This document shows, one piece after another, positions 4,698 through 6,593 of a stretch of DNA of 6,593 nucleotides. This stretch comes from Clostridiales bacterium (GTDB taxonomy: Bacteria > Bacillota_A > Clostridia > Peptostreptococcales > Anaerovoracaceae). Numbering within the stretch: position 1 is the first letter of the stretch; the number at the start of each line of letters is the position of its first letter. The DNA lies in contig SVCR01000097.1 in NCBI GenBank assembly GCA_015058265.1, positions 1 through 6,593 of the forward strand, written 5' to 3'. The notes below the pieces were generated by a model. It worked only from the letters and a program-made list of their open reading frames with translations. It had not been told where the DNA came from and did not search any database. The position numbers and the translations under genes were made by a program.

Positions 4698-6593
4698 TTC
4701 GACTCCCGGATTGTTGATGATTCGATAATAGATGATCTCATTCTGTGAATTTGCAGTTCCACTGTTAGTAAGATCCACAGTATTATCCGCATCCGTGCGC
4801 TTTACACCACTATCAGCACTCAATATCAGTGCTGTGTTCTGTACCCAGTCATAGATACCCGAATCCGGCTTCGTTATCTGTGTCGCTGTACCCGGTTTCG
4901 GTGTGAAAACATCTGAAATGCTCAGATCAACAGGGATCGGCGGGATAGGTTCATATCCCGGCGGAGCCTGTGTTTCTACAAGGTAATACTGTTCTCCGGC
5001 CTGCAGCAATCCGATCCGATTCAGTACCGCGATACCTGTCGAGCTGGTATCGAGATCTGCGACCTTGCAGTACTGTCCTCCTTCTATCTCCATCACATCC
5101 GTTTCACCGGCTCGTGCTGTGCGATACAGAGCAAATTTTGCTCCCGGCAAGATCCGATCATTAAGATCTACTTTAGTGATCTGAAGGCCTTTAACATACA
5201 CATTTATGATGTGTGTATTGTCCTTCTGGATGTTGCCGGCTCTGGCTCCTGCCATGTTGGAACCATATGATCCGGTATGCCAGTCAGAGATGTTAGCTCC
5301 TGACGGCCTATAGCTGAAGGTAAGAGTATACTTTTCTACTGCATTCCCCGTAACGGTCGTTTCGTGAGGAGATTCCTTCAGGTCCTTCTCTCCCGAAACT
5401 ACTTCCTGCTTCAGGCTGATCATGATCGAACCAACACCCTCATGGTCGTAGGCACTGTAAGTGAAGAACTTGGACTGTCCGTTGATCAGATCTCTCCAGT
5501 CATCATCTGTCAATGTGATACCAATATCCTCAGGCGATAGCTCCTCTCTTCCATTGGCCTCCGGCCTGTTGTCATTGGTATTGGCCGCATAAGCGTATGT
5601 AAGTCTGCCGTCCGTAGAAATACGATGGTCGTCATCTGTCTTCGTTACAACTTCCTTGATCTTCACCTTTTCCCAAAGCGCTTTGACTTCCTCCAGTGGA
5701 TCAACATTCGTGCCGAGATAGACCGTCCACTCTGTGTCGTTCTTAGTAACGTCAAGCTCATCTATATTGACGTAAGGTGTCTCGAACGTGGTCGTATGAT
5801 CACCGGAAGGAAGATCATGTGCTTGTGACTCTCCGCGTACGATATACTTCTTTGCTTCCAGCTGGCTTCCGTCTGCGTTAGTGCTGATACCATTCCCGCC
5901 GAGGAAATCCTCTTTCGCCTTCACGAAGACAGTTCCGTGCCAGCCCGGCTCCAGTATCGCACCATTCGAATCTGTAGTCGGCCAATCTATGCTCTGATCT
6001 TTCCACTCCACATACCAGTTCCCCGTTGAAGAATCCTTCTTGACCTGTCCTGCCGCATCACTTGCGCCGGCATTGGTTCTTGTTCCGTCTAATTTGATCC
6101 AATCATTTTCCGCAAGCGGCATTCCGTTGGCCTTGTTTACAGGGTAGAAGGCCGGATCTATGACATCCTTGACATCCCCGACAAGATTGGCCTGCACGAA
6201 TATGCCGTCGACAATCTTGGTAACGGCATTGATGATCTGAGCTGCATCTTCCGCTGCATACTGATAACTGCTTCCTGAAGCGACTCCGAACAGCCCTGCC
6301 TGGTTAGGACCCACGTCAGCAAGACTCAGTCCCATGGTATACAGTTCTGTTTTGTGGCCGAAATCATCTGTCAGGTTCTTCAGAGTATTAGCAGTAGCTC
6401 CTATCGTTGTCCAATTTACACCTGTCTGGTTAGGTGCACCATCAGTTACGAGAACTACTACGTGTTTGCGGCCTGCATAATGTTCATTATAGAAACTCGT
6501 ATTCTTCTGATACTTATCAATCGCTTTCTGCAGACCTAGCTGCTGATTGGTACCTCCGCCCAAACTGATATTGTCTATTTTATCAAGAAGTGT
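4587..6593 (-). CDS. Sortase-anchored VWA / SpaA-domain adhesin (5' end outside window)
   Basis: The frame is open from the right edge to a TGA at 4587-4589, giving 668 visible residues. A TTG at 6563 could be taken as a start but codes for an ordinary Leu inside the VWA fold, because the frame continues upstream to the edge. Visible residues 1-133 are the C-terminal part of a von Willebrand factor A domain: GGGTN (MIDAS Thr15) and VVVLVTDGAPN (MIDAS Asp51). The DxSxS motif should lie beyond the edge. Residues about 135-465 are beta-rich stalk or binding sequence I cannot assign. Residues about 466-630 form a SpaA/Cna-B type domain with ITKVD (candidate isopeptide Lys474), the E-box YYLVETQAPPGY (Glu540) and a last strand IIYYRIINNPG. 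The end is LPSAG (633-637), a hydrophobic segment (641-661) and the tail RARAERN, a cell-wall sorting signal. The likely role is a pilus-tip or surface adhesin binding a ligand through a metal ion. No sortase gene is in the window. Confidence 0.95.
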   Translation of the reverse strand, partial: TLLDKIDNISLGGGTNQQLGLQKAIDKYQKNTSFYNEHYAGRKHVVVLVTDGAPNQTGVNWTTIGATANTLKNLTDDFGHKTELYTMGLSLADVGPNQAGLFGVASGSSYQYAAEDAAQIINAVTKIVDGIFVQANLVGDVKDVIDPAFYPVNKANGMPLAENDWIKLDGTRTNAGASDAAGQVKKDSSTGNWYVEWKDQSIDWPTTDSNGAILEPGWHGTVFVKAKEDFLGGNGISTNADGSQLEAKKYIVRGESQAHDLPSGDHTTTFETPYVNIDELDVTKNDTEWTVYLGTNVDPLEEVKALWEKVKIKEVVTKTDDDHRISTDGRLTYAYAANTNDNRPEANGREELSPEDIGITLTDDDWRDLINGQSKFFTYSAYDHEGVGSIMISLKQEVVSGEKDLKESPHETTVTGNAVEKYTLTFSYRPSGANISDWHTGSYGSNMAGARAGNIQKDNTHIINVYVKGLQITKVDLNDRILPGAKFALYRTARAGETDVMEIEGGQYCKVADLDTSSTGIAVLNRIGLLQAGEQYYLVETQAPPGYEPIPPIPVDLSISDVFTPKPGTATQITKPDSGIYDWVQNTALILSADSGVKRTDADNTVDLTNSGTANSQNEIIYYRIINNPGVELPSAGGPGTTLIYIFGSILLLGSVIVLAGRARAERN
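4704..5198 (-). other. SpaA / Cna-B type isopeptide domain
   Basis: Residues about 466-630 of the adhesin. The first strand LQITKVD carries the usual isopeptide Lys, followed by PGAKFALYRT, then the E-box YYLVETQAPPGY with the catalytic-type Glu. A terminal strand with Asn627 or Asn628 (IINNPG) may be the bonding partner. About 75 residues separate the E-box from this last strand, which is long for the family and suggests an insertion. Confidence 0.85.
6195..6593 (-). other. VWA domain (C-terminal part)
   Basis: Visible residues 1-133 of the adhesin. GGGTN supplies the MIDAS Thr and the hydrophobic strand VVVLVTDG supplies the MIDAS Asp. Both are the standard second and third metal-coordinating motifs of VWA domains. 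A helix rich in Ala and Ile (AAQIINAVTKIVDGIF) closes the fold. The first motif (DxSxS) is outside the window, so metal binding cannot be fully confirmed. Confidence 0.9.

Noticed and set aside
4530..4748. Plus-strand ORF of 72 residues spanning the end of the adhesin gene
   Set aside because: It overlaps the sorting signal in antisense, has no convincing ribosome site and no recognisable domain.
6561..6563. TTG as the start codon of the VWA adhesin
   Set aside because: The frame continues open to the window edge, the TTG falls inside the VWA core next to the MIDAS GGGT motif, and a signal peptide is needed upstream.

Overview
The window reads as part of a surface-protein locus from a Gram-positive anaerobe. 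A clostridial gut, oral or rumen bacterium (Lachnospiraceae-like) is my best guess. This rests on protein architecture only: a long basic signal peptide ending in a TYxLxLPAxTL-type motif, an LPxTG-like sorting signal (LPSAG) with a membrane segment and a basic tail, a SpaA/Cna-B type isopeptide domain, and Cys-poor secreted proteins. No rRNA, tRNA or housekeeping gene is present to fix the taxonomy.

Layout: both clear genes lie on the minus strand, so transcription runs from high to low coordinates. First (6593 to 4587) is the 3' two-thirds or so of a sortase-anchored VWA/SpaA adhesin; its start, with the signal peptide and the first MIDAS motif, lies beyond the right edge. Then comes an AT-rich spacer of about 470 bp (4586 to 4116). 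It holds a short hairpin just after the stop, a nested imperfect palindrome, short direct and inverted repeats, a possible 45-codon small ORF with a Shine-Dalgarno-like sequence, and a candidate promoter. Last (4115 to 1, running off the left edge) is a very large modular secreted protein, open for 1,371 codons without a stop. In order it has a signal peptide, an acidic low-complexity spacer, two related beta-type domains around an intervening module, an AT-richer region that may be beta-trefoil-like, and a clear fibro-slime domain. Its C-terminus is outside the window.

How they may work together: both products should be exported and displayed on the surface. The VWA protein carries a metal-dependent ligand-binding fold of the kind found at pilus tips, and a cell-wall sorting signal. 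The fibro-slime protein is probably a large adhesive or matrix component. A sortase and a pilus backbone gene would be expected nearby but are not in this window. The minus-strand reading of both genes was checked codon by codon; plus-strand and other-frame ORFs within them are shadows.
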